Below, in pieces: positions 23,133 through 30,919 of a DNA stretch of 41,192 bases. Made by a program: the position numbers and the translations under genes. A model generated the notes under the pieces. That model had not been told where the DNA came from and did not search any database. It saw only the letters and a program-made list of their open reading frames with translations. Every line of letters begins with the position of its first letter. The stretch's first letter is position 1. Source of the DNA: a virus; IMG/VR virus record IMGVR_UViG_3300045284_000220, positions 1 to 41,192 of that record; one strand, given 5' to 3'.

Positions 23133-23575
23133 CCGCAGCCGCGCCACGCTTCCGGCTGACACCGCCGGCCCCGTCGGAGCGGGACGTGCACGAGCATTGC
23201 GCCAAAGTGCTCGACGCGCTCCTACTCCGGCCGGCGGAATGGACGCCCTACCCCGCAGGGGTCACGCAACTGTCACCGCAGCAGATGGCGCGTTACTCCC
23301 GCTTCGGTTTGAAGCGCGGCTATCCCGACATCCTGATTTTCTACCAGGGTGTCTACGGCATCGAGCTCAAGCGCCACGGCGCTTATCTGTCGGAAACTCG
23401 GATCGGCCGGACCGCGAGCGGCGCGCGGCGGATTCTGGTCGGCCAGGATGAGATGTTTCCGCGGCTGCTCGCCACCGGCGCCTTTCGGGCGATCTCGATC
23501 TGTCACACGGTCGACGACGTGCTCGATCGTCTCGACCGCTGGAATATTCCGCACCGGAGAACGCAGGGAGGGTGA
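23129..23575 (+). CDS. VRR-NUC family nuclease
   Basis: The 148-residue protein begins with a helix containing DVHEHCAKVLDALL. The catalytic core GYPDILIF, then VYGIELKRHG, is the PD-(D/E)xK motif of VRR-NUC proteins, including Asp, Glu-Leu-Lys and a following hydrophobic strand. Phage members are proposed Holliday-junction resolvases or structure-specific nucleases used in replication and packaging. Its ATG overlaps the GapR-like gene as ATGA. Confidence 0.88.
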   Translation: MTAAAPRFRLTPPAPSERDVHEHCAKVLDALLLRPAEWTPYPAGVTQLSPQQMARYSRFGLKRGYPDILIFYQGVYGIELKRHGAYLSETRIGRTASGARRILVGQDEMFPRLLATGAFRAISICHTVDDVLDRLDRWNIPHRRTQGG

Positions 23576-23576
23576 T

Positions 23577-23735
23577 ATGGGTGTACCGGGAATTCTGCTC
23601 GTTGCCGCGTTTCTGCTGACGCTGATCGCTTCGCTCTGGGGCGGCCCTAGCGCGCCTTATGTTGTGCGGTTCCCGCACTTGGGCTGGCTCGGCGTGAGCC
23701 TCTACTTTCTCGTGCTCGTGTTGGGTGGCAGGTGA
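23577..23735 (+). CDS. Small two-helix membrane protein (52 aa)
   Basis: The ATG follows GGGAGGG by a few bases. The product has two hydrophobic helices (about 4-21: PGILLVAAFLLTLIASLWG, and 36-50), with a short connecting loop (GPSAPYVVRFPHLG). It is an inner membrane protein of unknown function made early, in contrast to the late holin candidate. Its stop overlaps the next start (GTGA). Confidence 0.7.
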   Translation: MGVPGILLVAAFLLTLIASLWGGPSAPYVVRFPHLGWLGVSLYFLVLVLGGR

Positions 23736-23983
23736 CCGACTCCGACATCGACGGTCGGGCCTGGGAAGTGGTGCGTGCGATCCGCGACCAATTCATCGGC
23801 CGGCGCGGTCAGCCGACCGACGATGACTGGCAGGCGGCAATTGCCACGGCGCTGGCGAATGCGGAGCCGCTATATGATCCGGCCGAGGTGGAGCGGGCGC
23901 AATTCGTGATGGGTTATTGGGAGGGCTACGACGATAGCCACGAGGGGCGTCCGCATCGCTTCAAAAAAGCGGAGGCGGCATGA
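23732..23983 (+). CDS. Small acidic hypothetical protein (83 aa)
   Basis: The GTG start overlaps the preceding stop. The product has a helix (VVRAIRDQFIG), then a second helix near DDWQAAIATALANAEPL, and ends with a segment containing Trp-Glu-Gly-Tyr-Asp and a basic tail. No known motif. Its stop overlaps the next ATG. Confidence 0.7.
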   Translation: MTDSDIDGRAWEVVRAIRDQFIGRRGQPTDDDWQAAIATALANAEPLYDPAEVERAQFVMGYWEGYDDSHEGRPHRFKKAEAA

Positions 23984-24252
23984 TCAAATCCGCCGCGGCG
24001 GGAATGCGCCAGATCGCCGAGAAGCGCGTCGCGCAATATCTCCGCGATGTCGATCCGGCGCTCGCCGGCGCCAACGCGCGGGATCTCGTCGCGATCGTAT
24101 TCGATACCTTGCGCGAACCGGACCGCGACATGGCCGAGGCCGGCCGGCGCGAGCTCGCGCACGCCGTGGCTCCGCCTAGCAACGGCGCCGCCTACGAGCG
24201 CAATCTCGCCGCCGCTGTCTGGCGCAGCATGTTCGCCGAGGCGCAGCGATGA
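23980..24252 (+). CDS. Small helical hypothetical protein (90 aa)
   Basis: The sequence is almost all helix (MIKSAAAGMRQIAEKRVAQYL, then ARDLVAIVFDTLREPD, then AAAVWRSMFAEAQ) and mildly basic. It is coupled by four-base overlaps on both sides. The family is not recognised; a small DNA- or protein-binding helper is possible. Confidence 0.65.
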   Translation: MIKSAAAGMRQIAEKRVAQYLRDVDPALAGANARDLVAIVFDTLREPDRDMAEAGRRELAHAVAPPSNGAAYERNLAAAVWRSMFAEAQR

Positions 24253-24416
24253 GAGATAGCTCTGATCCCGTCTTGATGCGTCGCCGCCGATTACGCAATG
24301 CCGCAAAAATTCTGCTGACGCTGATGGGCTCCTGCCCCGAACTATTCGAGCATGTCGTGCCAATCAGCGATGAGGACGTACGGACATTGCGCGAAATCGC
24401 CGACGAGGAGACGTGA
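24249..24416 (+). CDS. Small hypothetical protein (55 aa)
   Basis: A short frame coupled by ATGA and GTGA overlaps to the genes on each side. It starts MRDSSDPVLMRRRRLRN, then a helix with LLTLMGSCPELFEHV and an acidic end (DVRTLREIADEET). The basic-then-acidic pattern is seen in small regulators. The function is unknown. Confidence 0.65.
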   Translation: MRDSSDPVLMRRRRLRNAAKILLTLMGSCPELFEHVVPISDEDVRTLREIADEET

Positions 24417-24907
24417 CGATGGAGCCGAGCGCGTTCTACCGGCAACACGTTCTCGTCGAGCAGCCGCGGATCGACACGCTGACGTTCCGCCCTTACTGGT
24501 CGGTACGCGATCGGACGCAACTCGACAAGCTGATGGCTGACGGCTCGATCTCGCTGCGCGAATGGCTCGCCGCGATCCGTTTCCGCGATGCGGTGCGCTA
24601 TCTCGCCGGCGAGCGCCGCGGCTACGAAGGTGGGGGAGCCGCGCAACCGCGAACGGCGACCATTTTCCGGTTCGATGCGTTGGCGCTGGTGCGCCGCGTT
24701 CGCGCCGGGCTTGGTCCCGTCGCGGCTGCGCTGGTCTGGTGGTGCGCCGTCGCCGATGAAAGCTGGGCCGCGATCGGCGCCCGGTTCCGAATTGATCCGA
24801 AAACCGCGCGCGCTTGGACAATCGCCGCTCTGCACGCGCTCGCCCTTCCCAAATCGGACGGAAAATATGCAAGTAAATATGCAAGAGCTATTCGCGCCGA
24901 CGATTGA
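24413..24907 (+). CDS. HTH-containing protein, late-transcription regulator candidate
   Basis: The GTG start overlaps the preceding stop; an ATG follows two codons later. The C-terminal part ends with WAAIGARFRIDPKTARAWTIAALHALA, a sigma-like HTH reminiscent of ArpU, RinA and Q-type phage regulators that act at the end of the early operon. The N-terminal part (SVRDRTQLDKLMADGSISL) is helical. Position after the replication genes and upstream of packaging genes supports a switch to late expression, but this is inferred. Confidence 0.65.
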   Translation: MTMEPSAFYRQHVLVEQPRIDTLTFRPYWSVRDRTQLDKLMADGSISLREWLAAIRFRDAVRYLAGERRGYEGGGAAQPRTATIFRFDALALVRRVRAGLGPVAAALVWWCAVADESWAAIGARFRIDPKTARAWTIAALHALALPKSDGKYASKYARAIRADD

Positions 24908-25037
24908 TGACCTAATCCGCTGCGCCGAGCGCGCGACCGAGCTCGGCGGCGAGCTCTATGCGGTCTATTGCCGGCTGCGCGACCGCGGCAAGCTGCCGCC
25001 GCGCTGGGAGCCGCCGCCAAAGCCGAAAGCCGGCTAG
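24867..25037 (+). CDS. Small hypothetical protein (56 aa)
   Basis: A 56-codon frame overlaps the regulator end by 41 bases and reads MQVNMQELFAPTIDDLIRCAER, then GGELYAVYCRLRDRG and a Pro-rich end (WEPPPKPKAG). Helical first half, no domain known. The Pro-rich end and lack of clear ribosome site leave moderate doubt. Confidence 0.5.
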   Translation: MQVNMQELFAPTIDDLIRCAERATELGGELYAVYCRLRDRGKLPPRWEPPPKPKAG

Positions 25038-25145
25038 CCTCGCGCGCGCACGCGCAGGCAGCCGCGCTTGACGAACAAATCCCGGCTTTGGTATCGCTTC
25101 CGCTACTGGTCGCGGATTGGGTTTTGCGTCCGGACTTTCAATCAA

Positions 25146-25541
25146 ATGGCAAATCGTTCTCCGGTCTATCGGCCGCTGCGGCGGCCGCCGATGATCGCCG
25201 CCGGCGCTCGGCCGGACGGCGGATTCTATCATTCGCCAGCATGGCGCAAGCTACGCCGACAGGCGTTGATCCGCGACGGCTACCGCTGCGTGATCTGCCG
25301 GCGCGATATCTCGGGCAAAGGAATGGCCCGCGTCGACCACATTAAACCGCTGCGCACCGATCCTGACCTAGCGCTATCTCTCGCTAACCTGCGCTCACTG
25401 TGTGCGAACCACGACAATCAGAGCCATCGGGAGAAGGGGCGCTACTCTGGCGCTCCGCGAGAAGAATTCTTTGTGATCACCGGCTGCGACGCGCGCGGCG
25501 TGCCGCTCGATCCGGCGCACCACTGGAAGCGGCAAAATTGA
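25146..25541 (+). CDS. HNH endonuclease
   Basis: The 131-residue product from ATG 25146 has the HNH core FYHSPAWRKLRRQALIRDG, then CVICRRDISG, RVDHIKPLRTDP, and LRSLCANHDNQSHREKGR. Metal-binding Cys and His are in place. Phage HNH proteins of this type often sit near terminase genes and are needed for packaging in some phages, though here it precedes the ParB-like and methyltransferase genes. A TTG at 25068 would lengthen the protein; no clear ribosome site supports either. Confidence 0.85.
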   Translation: MANRSPVYRPLRRPPMIAAGARPDGGFYHSPAWRKLRRQALIRDGYRCVICRRDISGKGMARVDHIKPLRTDPDLALSLANLRSLCANHDNQSHREKGRYSGAPREEFFVITGCDARGVPLDPAHHWKRQN

Positions 25542-25641
25542 CCCCCGGTCCGCAATTCTCGTTCTTACGCGCGGATCCCAACGCCGCTTGTTACGCCGCC
25601 TCGCCGGAATTTTTGCCCCTCCCCCCCCGGGGTCCTATCAA

Positions 25642-26178
25642 TTGACAGCTTGGCCTGCTGACAAGGTTGTGCGTCGTCCGATTGCTGAGCCCGTTCCTTA
25701 CGCGCGCAACGCGCGGTTACATTCCCCGGCGCAGATCGCGCAACTGGCTGCGTCTATCCGCGAGTGGGGCTGGACGATGCCGGTATTGATTGATCCGAAG
25801 GGCAATCTAATCGCCGGTCATGGTCGCGTATTAGCGGCGCATCAACTCGGTCTAACCGAAGCGCCGGCTATGGTTGCGCGCGGATGGTCAAGCGCGAAGA
25901 TCCGCGCTTATCGTATCGCTGACAATAAGTTGGCGCTCAACTCGGCATGGGACGAGGAACTACTCGGCCTTGAGCTATCCGACCTACGCGAGCTCGGAAC
26001 GTTTGACCTAGAGCTAACCGGCTTCGAGATGGCGGATATCGACAAGCTGCTAGCCGGCGACCAAGCGCCGGGCGAATTCTCATCGTACGACGAGTCGATT
26101 ACGACGACGCACACATGCCCGAAATGTGGCTTTCGGTGGTCGGGCACCGCGACGGCGAGCCGTGCCGCGGCCGAATAA
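25642..26178 (+). CDS. ParB-like protein with zinc-ribbon C-terminus
   Basis: The domain IAEPVPYARNARLHS, AASIREWGWTMPVLI, NLIAGHGRVLAA and AYRIADNKLALNS is the ParB/Srx-like fold often found joined to or beside DNA methyltransferases. The C-terminus carries CPKCGFRWSG, half of a zinc ribbon. No usual ATG is available, so TTG at 25642 is proposed, with TTG at 25588 as a longer alternative. It is followed within a few bases by the C5 methyltransferase, so it may guide or regulate that enzyme. Confidence 0.75.
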   Translation: MTAWPADKVVRRPIAEPVPYARNARLHSPAQIAQLAASIREWGWTMPVLIDPKGNLIAGHGRVLAAHQLGLTEAPAMVARGWSSAKIRAYRIADNKLALNSAWDEELLGLELSDLRELGTFDLELTGFEMADIDKLLAGDQAPGEFSSYDESITTTHTCPKCGFRWSGTATASRAAAE

Positions 26179-27484
26179 GCCGCCCTACCAAATCCCGCTG
26201 ATGCGCGAGATTACGCGCTCGCCGCTAAACGGTCAGCGCGTCGTCTCGTTGTTCTCCGGTTGCGGCGGATCTTCGCTCGGCTACCGGATGGCCGGCTACA
26301 AAGTGCTGTGGGCAAACGAGTTCATTCCGGCGGCGCGCGAGACGTATCACGCCAATTTTCCGGACACGGTGATTGACGCCCGCGATATCCGCAGCGTTAC
26401 CGGCGCCGAGATATTGGCAGCAACCGGCCTCGCCGCCGGCGAGCTCGATATCCTCGACGGCTCGCCACCCTGCGCGAGCTTTTCGATGGCCGGCAAAAGG
26501 CAGCACCATTGGGGCAAGGTCAAAAAATACTCCGACACGACGCAGCGCACCGACGACCTGTTCTTCGAGTATGTCCGATTGCTGCGCGACCTACAGCCGC
26601 GCCGGTTTATCGCCGAGAATGTCAGCGGACTCGTAAAGGGTGTCGGAAAAGGGTTCTTTCTCGAAATACTCGCCGGGCTCAAAGCGGCCGGCTACCGTGT
26701 TGAGTCGCGGCTGCTCGACGCGCAATGGCTCGGCGTGCCGCAGGCCCGCCAGCGAATTTTCTTCGTCGGCGTGCGGAGTGACGTCGACGGCGCGCCCGGT
26801 TTTCCGAAGCCGCTGCCGTATCGCTACAGCGTCCGCGACGCGTTGCCGTGGATTGCCGGCGTCGGTGACGTACGCGAAACCGGATTCCATCGGGCCGATG
26901 GCATGACGCCGGCGAGCCAACCATCCCCGACGATTATGGCTGGCGGTGGCTATGGCATGAATACGTCCCAGTTTGGCGTTGAGCCGGCGCCGACGATCCA
27001 GACGCACGGCCGGCGCGGAACCGAAAGCGAATTCACGGTTGAAGCCGAAGCGAGCGCGAACGGTTACGCGGTCGGCCGAGAGCTCGACAAGCTCGCCGCC
27101 GGCGGGCAATCGAGCCGCTATTTTTCGTTGACGCGTGCGCCGATCAACGGACCGTCGCCGACCGTTACCGCGACCGGCGGCGACGGTCATACGGCTTCGG
27201 TTGCGCATCCGACCGAGCGCCGCAAATTCTCGATTGCCGAGCTTCGCCGCATCTGCGGCTTTCCGGACGACTTCGTCCTGACCGGCACCTATGCCCAGCA
27301 ATGGGAACGGCTCGGCCGCGCGGTTCCGCCGCCGATGATGGCCGCGCTCGCTCGCGCCAATCTCGACACAAAAAAAGGGGCCGGCGAACCGGCCCCGATT
27401 AGGACGCCGCGGCACTCTAGCCGGCGAAATACCGCGTCCGGCCGTCAACCCGCTCTTTCCGAACCGCAAAGGGCGCCGCTTTGA
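26162..27484 (+). CDS. DNA cytosine-5 methyltransferase
   Basis: Motifs run in the standard order: I, LFSGCGGSSLG (about 30-40); IV, DGSPPCASFS with the catalytic Cys near 104; VI, AENVSG (about 151); VIII, QARQRIFFVG; and a motif IX/X region with GRAVPPPMMA near 393. Such phage enzymes methylate the genome against host restriction. GTG at 26162 is proposed; ATG at 26201 is possible. The C-terminal tail reads through a terminator hairpin and overlaps the leftward gene by 68 bases, so the last 45 residues may be unimportant or an artefact of a late stop. The target sequence cannot be read from the protein. Confidence 0.9.
   Translation: MPRPNKPPYQIPLMREITRSPLNGQRVVSLFSGCGGSSLGYRMAGYKVLWANEFIPAARETYHANFPDTVIDARDIRSVTGAEILAATGLAAGELDILDGSPPCASFSMAGKRQHHWGKVKKYSDTTQRTDDLFFEYVRLLRDLQPRRFIAENVSGLVKGVGKGFFLEILAGLKAAGYRVESRLLDAQWLGVPQARQRIFFVGVRSDVDGAPGFPKPLPYRYSVRDALPWIAGVGDVRETGFHRADGMTPASQPSPTIMAGGGYGMNTSQFGVEPAPTIQTHGRRGTESEFTVEAEASANGYAVGRELDKLAAGGQSSRYFSLTRAPINGPSPTVTATGGDGHTASVAHPTERRKFSIAELRRICGFPDDFVLTGTYAQQWERLGRAVPPPMMAALARANLDTKKGAGEPAPIRTPRHSSRRNTASGRQPALSEPQRAPL
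27370..27396 (-). terminator. Leftward terminator after the H1-like gene
   Basis: On the minus strand GGGGCCGG-TTCG-CCGGCCCC is followed by seven T. A perfect 8-bp stem with a TTCG loop and T run is a strong intrinsic terminator. It lies inside the methyltransferase coding sequence on the other strand. Confidence 0.9.
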
Positions 27485-27968
27485 TCGCCCGCGAGATCGT
27501 CGCACCGGCTTTCTTCCAGCCGCCGAGCGCTTCGCAGACCTCGCGCTCGTTGCAACCGTCTTTCCGCTGCATCAAGCGGTGGATCGTTGCGAACGTCGGA
27601 CTAACTTCGCCGCTAGCGGCCTTGCGGCCAGCCGTAGCAGGCGCTTTCGCTTTCCGGCCGGTCTTTGTAGCGGCCGGCGCTTTCCCCTGCTTGGCGGCCT
27701 TCCTAGCCGGCTTGGCGGCCTTGCCGCTAGCAGCCTTGCGGCTGGCCGTAGCGCGCGCGGCCGGCTTCCGGCTACTCCGGCCCGGCTTTTTGGCTTCCAC
27801 CTGCTTGGCGGCCAGCGTAGCCGGCTTGCCGGCGGCTTTCGCCGGTTCCGCTTCCGCGGCCAGCGGCGGAACGATCGCCGGCTCGTCGCGCGCGGCGCTC
27901 GCCGCGATCATCGCATCGAGCTCCGCGGTTTTCGCCGCAACGTCGAGCGGCTTCCTGGTTCTAGGCAT
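27417..27968 (-). CDS. Histone H1-like protein with winged-helix-like C-terminus
   Basis: The 183-residue protein has an N-terminal acidic-to-Ala-rich part, then Lys/Ala/Arg-rich repeats such as KAASGKAAKPARKAAKQGKA (about 60-120), resembling bacterial H1-like nucleoid proteins. A short ordered domain (about 125-183) contains TIHRLMQRKDGCNEREVCEALGG and ends VRKERVDGRTRYFAG, which looks like a winged-helix module. It probably binds DNA. It is the only leftward gene in the 21-41 kb rightward block and has its own terminator. A lysogenically expressed morphon or a packaging-related protein are alternatives. Confidence 0.75.
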   Translation of the reverse strand: MPRTRKPLDVAAKTAELDAMIAASAARDEPAIVPPLAAEAEPAKAAGKPATLAAKQVEAKKPGRSSRKPAARATASRKAASGKAAKPARKAAKQGKAPAATKTGRKAKAPATAGRKAASGEVSPTFATIHRLMQRKDGCNEREVCEALGGWKKAGATISRAIKAAPFAVRKERVDGRTRYFAG

Positions 27969-28036
27969 ATGTTCAAATCTCTTGCTGTCGGCGCCAGGAG
28001 CGGCGCCGGCGCTCTATCTCTTGGGCCGCGCAGCTA

Positions 28037-28738
28037 ATGTCCAGGGCTAGTCCGAACGGCGGCCAGTCGCCGGCTTTCGCGATCCCGGTCAACTGGACGT
28101 TCCGCGATGCCGGCGTTGCGGCCGGTTTCGACCGGCACGTTCGCGAGCAATTGCCCTGGTATGACCACGCGACCGGCGCCGTCGCCCATGTCGCGCGGCA
28201 TTATCTGCCGCAAGGCGGCACGGTCTACGATCTCGGCGCGGCAACCGGCAACATCGGCCGCGCGCTCGCGCCGGCGCTCGAAGCTCGCGGCGCGACGCTG
28301 ATCCCGGTCGAAGCATCGCCGGAAATGGCGGCGCTATATGCCGGACCGCAGCCGGAAAATCTCGTTGTTGCGCCGGCCGAAGAATTCGCACTCGACTATT
28401 TCGATGTCGCGATTGCGTTCCTGACCCTGATGTTTATTCCGCTCGGCTCGCGCCGCGCGCTACTGCAGAAGCTCGTTAGGTACGCGCGGCCCGGTGGCGC
28501 CGTGATCGTCTTCGACAAATGCGAAGCGGTCCGCGGCTACGCGGCAACCGTTCTGTGGCGACTGGCGCTCGCCGGCAAAGTCGCCGCCGGTGTCGAGCCG
28601 GCCGAGATCGTCGCTAAGGAGCTTAGCCTGTCCGGCGTGCAACGACCGTTTGATCCCGCGCTGCTCGACCATCTCGGAAAGCCGGCGATCGAGTTTTTCC
28701 GCTTTGGCGAATTCGCCGGCTGGCTGATCGAGACATGA
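28037..28738 (+). CDS. CmoA-like SAM-dependent methyltransferase
   Basis: The order WTFRDAGVAAGFDRHVREQLPWYDHA, then VYDLGAATGNIGRALAP (SAM motif I), VEASPEMAALY, and ALDYFDVAIAFLTLMFIP fits the CmoA group, which makes carboxy-SAM for tRNA wobble uridine modification. Phage copies are not widely characterised. Whether the substrate is SAM, tRNA or another molecule cannot be told here. It precedes the terminase genes and overlaps the small subunit start (ATGA), so it is expressed with the packaging genes. Confidence 0.8.
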   Translation: MSRASPNGGQSPAFAIPVNWTFRDAGVAAGFDRHVREQLPWYDHATGAVAHVARHYLPQGGTVYDLGAATGNIGRALAPALEARGATLIPVEASPEMAALYAGPQPENLVVAPAEEFALDYFDVAIAFLTLMFIPLGSRRALLQKLVRYARPGGAVIVFDKCEAVRGYAATVLWRLALAGKVAAGVEPAEIVAKELSLSGVQRPFDPALLDHLGKPAIEFFRFGEFAGWLIET

Positions 28739-29220
28739 AGCGGGGCATGAAGCCAAAGCCGACTCATCTGAAGCTGGTTACCGGCAATCCGGGCAAATAT
28801 CCGCTCAACGATGCCGAGCCCAAACCGCCGGCGGGAATCCCCGATCCGCCGCCGGAATTGACCGTTGACGCCCGCAAGGAATGGGACTCGATCTCGCGCA
28901 AGCTGCTATCGGCCGGAATGCTGACCGGAATCGACCGGGCAGCGCTCGCGGCCTACTGCCAAGCCTATGGACGCTGGCTGGAAGCCGAGCGTGTGCTCGC
29001 GAGAATGGCGAAGCGGGACAAGATAACCGCGGGTCTGATGATTAAGACCACCAACGGCAACGTGATCCAGAATCCGGTGGTCGGGACGGCGCGCAAGGCG
29101 ATGGCGGACATGGTTCGCTACGCCGTCGAGTTTGGCATGTCGCCGAGCTCGCGCAGCGGCATTCGGGTCAATTTCAACCGAGGCGATGCGGACAAGACCG
29201 AACGCTTCTTCGCCAACTGA
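28735..29220 (+). CDS. terS: Terminase small subunit, P27 family
   Basis: The 161-residue protein begins KPKPTHLKLVTGNPGK, typical of the P27/pfam03592-like terminase small subunits, followed by EPKPPAGIPDPP, a helix LTVDARKEWDSI, then helices around AALAAYCQAYGRW and a conserved end MSPSSRSGI. It recognises the packaging site and activates the large subunit. It overlaps the methyltransferase stop (ATGA) and runs 35 bases into the large subunit gene. Confidence 0.9.
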   Translation: MKRGMKPKPTHLKLVTGNPGKYPLNDAEPKPPAGIPDPPPELTVDARKEWDSISRKLLSAGMLTGIDRAALAAYCQAYGRWLEAERVLARMAKRDKITAGLMIKTTNGNVIQNPVVGTARKAMADMVRYAVEFGMSPSSRSGIRVNFNRGDADKTERFFAN

Positions 29221-30910
29221 TCCCGCGACGAGCTACGCGAAGCGGGTTGGCGCGGGGAAGATCCCGGCTGGGCCCCTCGTGCGCGCGGCGTGCAAGCGGC
29301 ACCTTGCCGATCTCGAGGACGGCGCCGATCGCGGGCTGTATTGGGACGCCGCGGCGTGCCGCCGGATTATTAGTTTCTTCTCGACCGTCCTGCGCCTGCC
29401 GGACGGCAACCACGCCGGCCAGCCGTTTCGCTTGGAGCCCTGGCAGGCTTTTGTCGCTGGCAGTCTATTCGGCTGGCGCCGCGGCAAAGGCGGGCCGCGG
29501 CGGTTCCGCACCGGCTATTGCGAGACGGGCAAGGGAAGCGGCAAGTCGCCGCTCGGCGCCGGGGTCGGGCTCTACATGCTGACCGCAGACGGCGAGTCGG
29601 GCGCGGAGTGCTACGCCGCGGCGGTGACACGCGATCAGGCGAAGATCCCATTTCGCGATGCGGTGCGGATGGTCGATGCCTCGCCGGCGCTCTCGAAACG
29701 CCTGCAAAAATCCGGCGACCGCGACGTGTTCAATCTCGCCTACATCGACACGGGCTCATACTTTCGGCCGATCTCGTCGGAAGGGCGGGGCCTCGACGGC
29801 AAGCGGGTCCACTTCGCGCTGATCGACGAAGTTCACGAGCACCCAACCGATATCGTCATCGAAAAGATCACCGCCGGCGTCAAGGGGCGCCGTCAGCCGC
29901 TAATTTTGGAGATCACCAATAGCGGGTTCGATCGGACGAGCATTTGCTATCAGCACCACGAATATACCGAGCGCGTCGTCACCGGACAGATCGAGGACGA
30001 TGAATGGTTCGGCTTTGTCTGCGGGCTCGACGAAGGCGATGAGCCGTTCGACAGCGAGGATTGCTGGCGCAAGGCAAACCCGTCGCTCGGCGTGACGATC
30101 CAGCTTGAATATCTCCGCAAGCAAGTCCGCGAAGCGAAGGGAATGCCGGCGAAGCAATCGCTAGTCCGGCGGCTTAATTTCTGTCAGTGGGTCGATGCGG
30201 CGAATCCGGCGATCGACGGCGATCTGTGGCGCTCCTGCGAAGCGGAATTCGACGAGGACGAGCTCGTCGGGCTAGAGCCGGTCGGCGGCCTCGACCTATC
30301 CGGCACACGCGACCTGACCGCGCTCGCGCGGGTCTACCCGCCGGATAGTGATGGCGTCGTTCACGCGGTCGTCGAGTTCTGGACGCCCGGCGATACCGTC
30401 GCGGACCGCTCGGCGCGCGATCGGGTTCCGTATGCGCAGTGGGCGCGCGAGGGGTACGTCACCGAGACGCCGGGCCGCTCGGTCGATTACGGCTTCGTCG
30501 CGCAGCGCATCAGCGAATTGCAGGCCGAGCGCGATCTGCGCCGCATCGCCTATGACCCGTACCGGATCAAATACCTCGAACGCGATCTCGACGAGCTCAG
30601 CCTTGATGTCGAGCTCGTGCCGCACGGCCAGGGCTATGCGAAGGCGGCCGACAGCGGCTTGTGGATGCCGCGCTCGGTCGAATTGCTTGAAGAATTGATC
30701 GGTCAAGGCAAGCTCCGGGTAAAGCGCAATCCGGCACTGACCTATGCCGCGGCCTCGGCGGTGCACGTCGCCGATCCGAAGGGCAACCGGATCTACGACA
30801 AGCGGCGCTCGACCGGCCGAATTGACGGGTTGGTGGCATTGGCTGAAGCCGTCGGGCTCCTACTAAATCAAGACACCGTGGCGCTCGACATCATGGCGAT
30901 GGTTGCGTGA
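29186..30910 (+). CDS. terL: Terminase large subunit
   Basis: The ATG at 29186 gives 574 residues. Walker A is ETGKGSGKS at about 113-121, and Walker B with catalytic Glu is ALIDEVHEH near 207-215. The C-terminal nuclease half contains GGLDLSGTRDLTALARV and IAYDPYRIKYLERDL, features of the HK97/P27-associated large terminase. The protein cuts concatemeric DNA and pumps it into proheads. The Cys-rich zinc finger sometimes seen is absent. Confidence 0.95.
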   Translation: MRTRPNASSPTDPATSYAKRVGAGKIPAGPLVRAACKRHLADLEDGADRGLYWDAAACRRIISFFSTVLRLPDGNHAGQPFRLEPWQAFVAGSLFGWRRGKGGPRRFRTGYCETGKGSGKSPLGAGVGLYMLTADGESGAECYAAAVTRDQAKIPFRDAVRMVDASPALSKRLQKSGDRDVFNLAYIDTGSYFRPISSEGRGLDGKRVHFALIDEVHEHPTDIVIEKITAGVKGRRQPLILEITNSGFDRTSICYQHHEYTERVVTGQIEDDEWFGFVCGLDEGDEPFDSEDCWRKANPSLGVTIQLEYLRKQVREAKGMPAKQSLVRRLNFCQWVDAANPAIDGDLWRSCEAEFDEDELVGLEPVGGLDLSGTRDLTALARVYPPDSDGVVHAVVEFWTPGDTVADRSARDRVPYAQWAREGYVTETPGRSVDYGFVAQRISELQAERDLRRIAYDPYRIKYLERDLDELSLDVELVPHGQGYAKAADSGLWMPRSVELLEELIGQGKLRVKRNPALTYAAASAVHVADPKGNRIYDKRRSTGRIDGLVALAEAVGLLLNQDTVALDIMAMVA

Positions 30911-30919
30911 GGCAGCGAA

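Noticed and set aside
25621-25640. Run of C before the ParB-like gene as a regulatory tract
   Set aside because: Eight C and four G form a short palindromic stretch that can arise from GC-rich sequence; nothing shows function.
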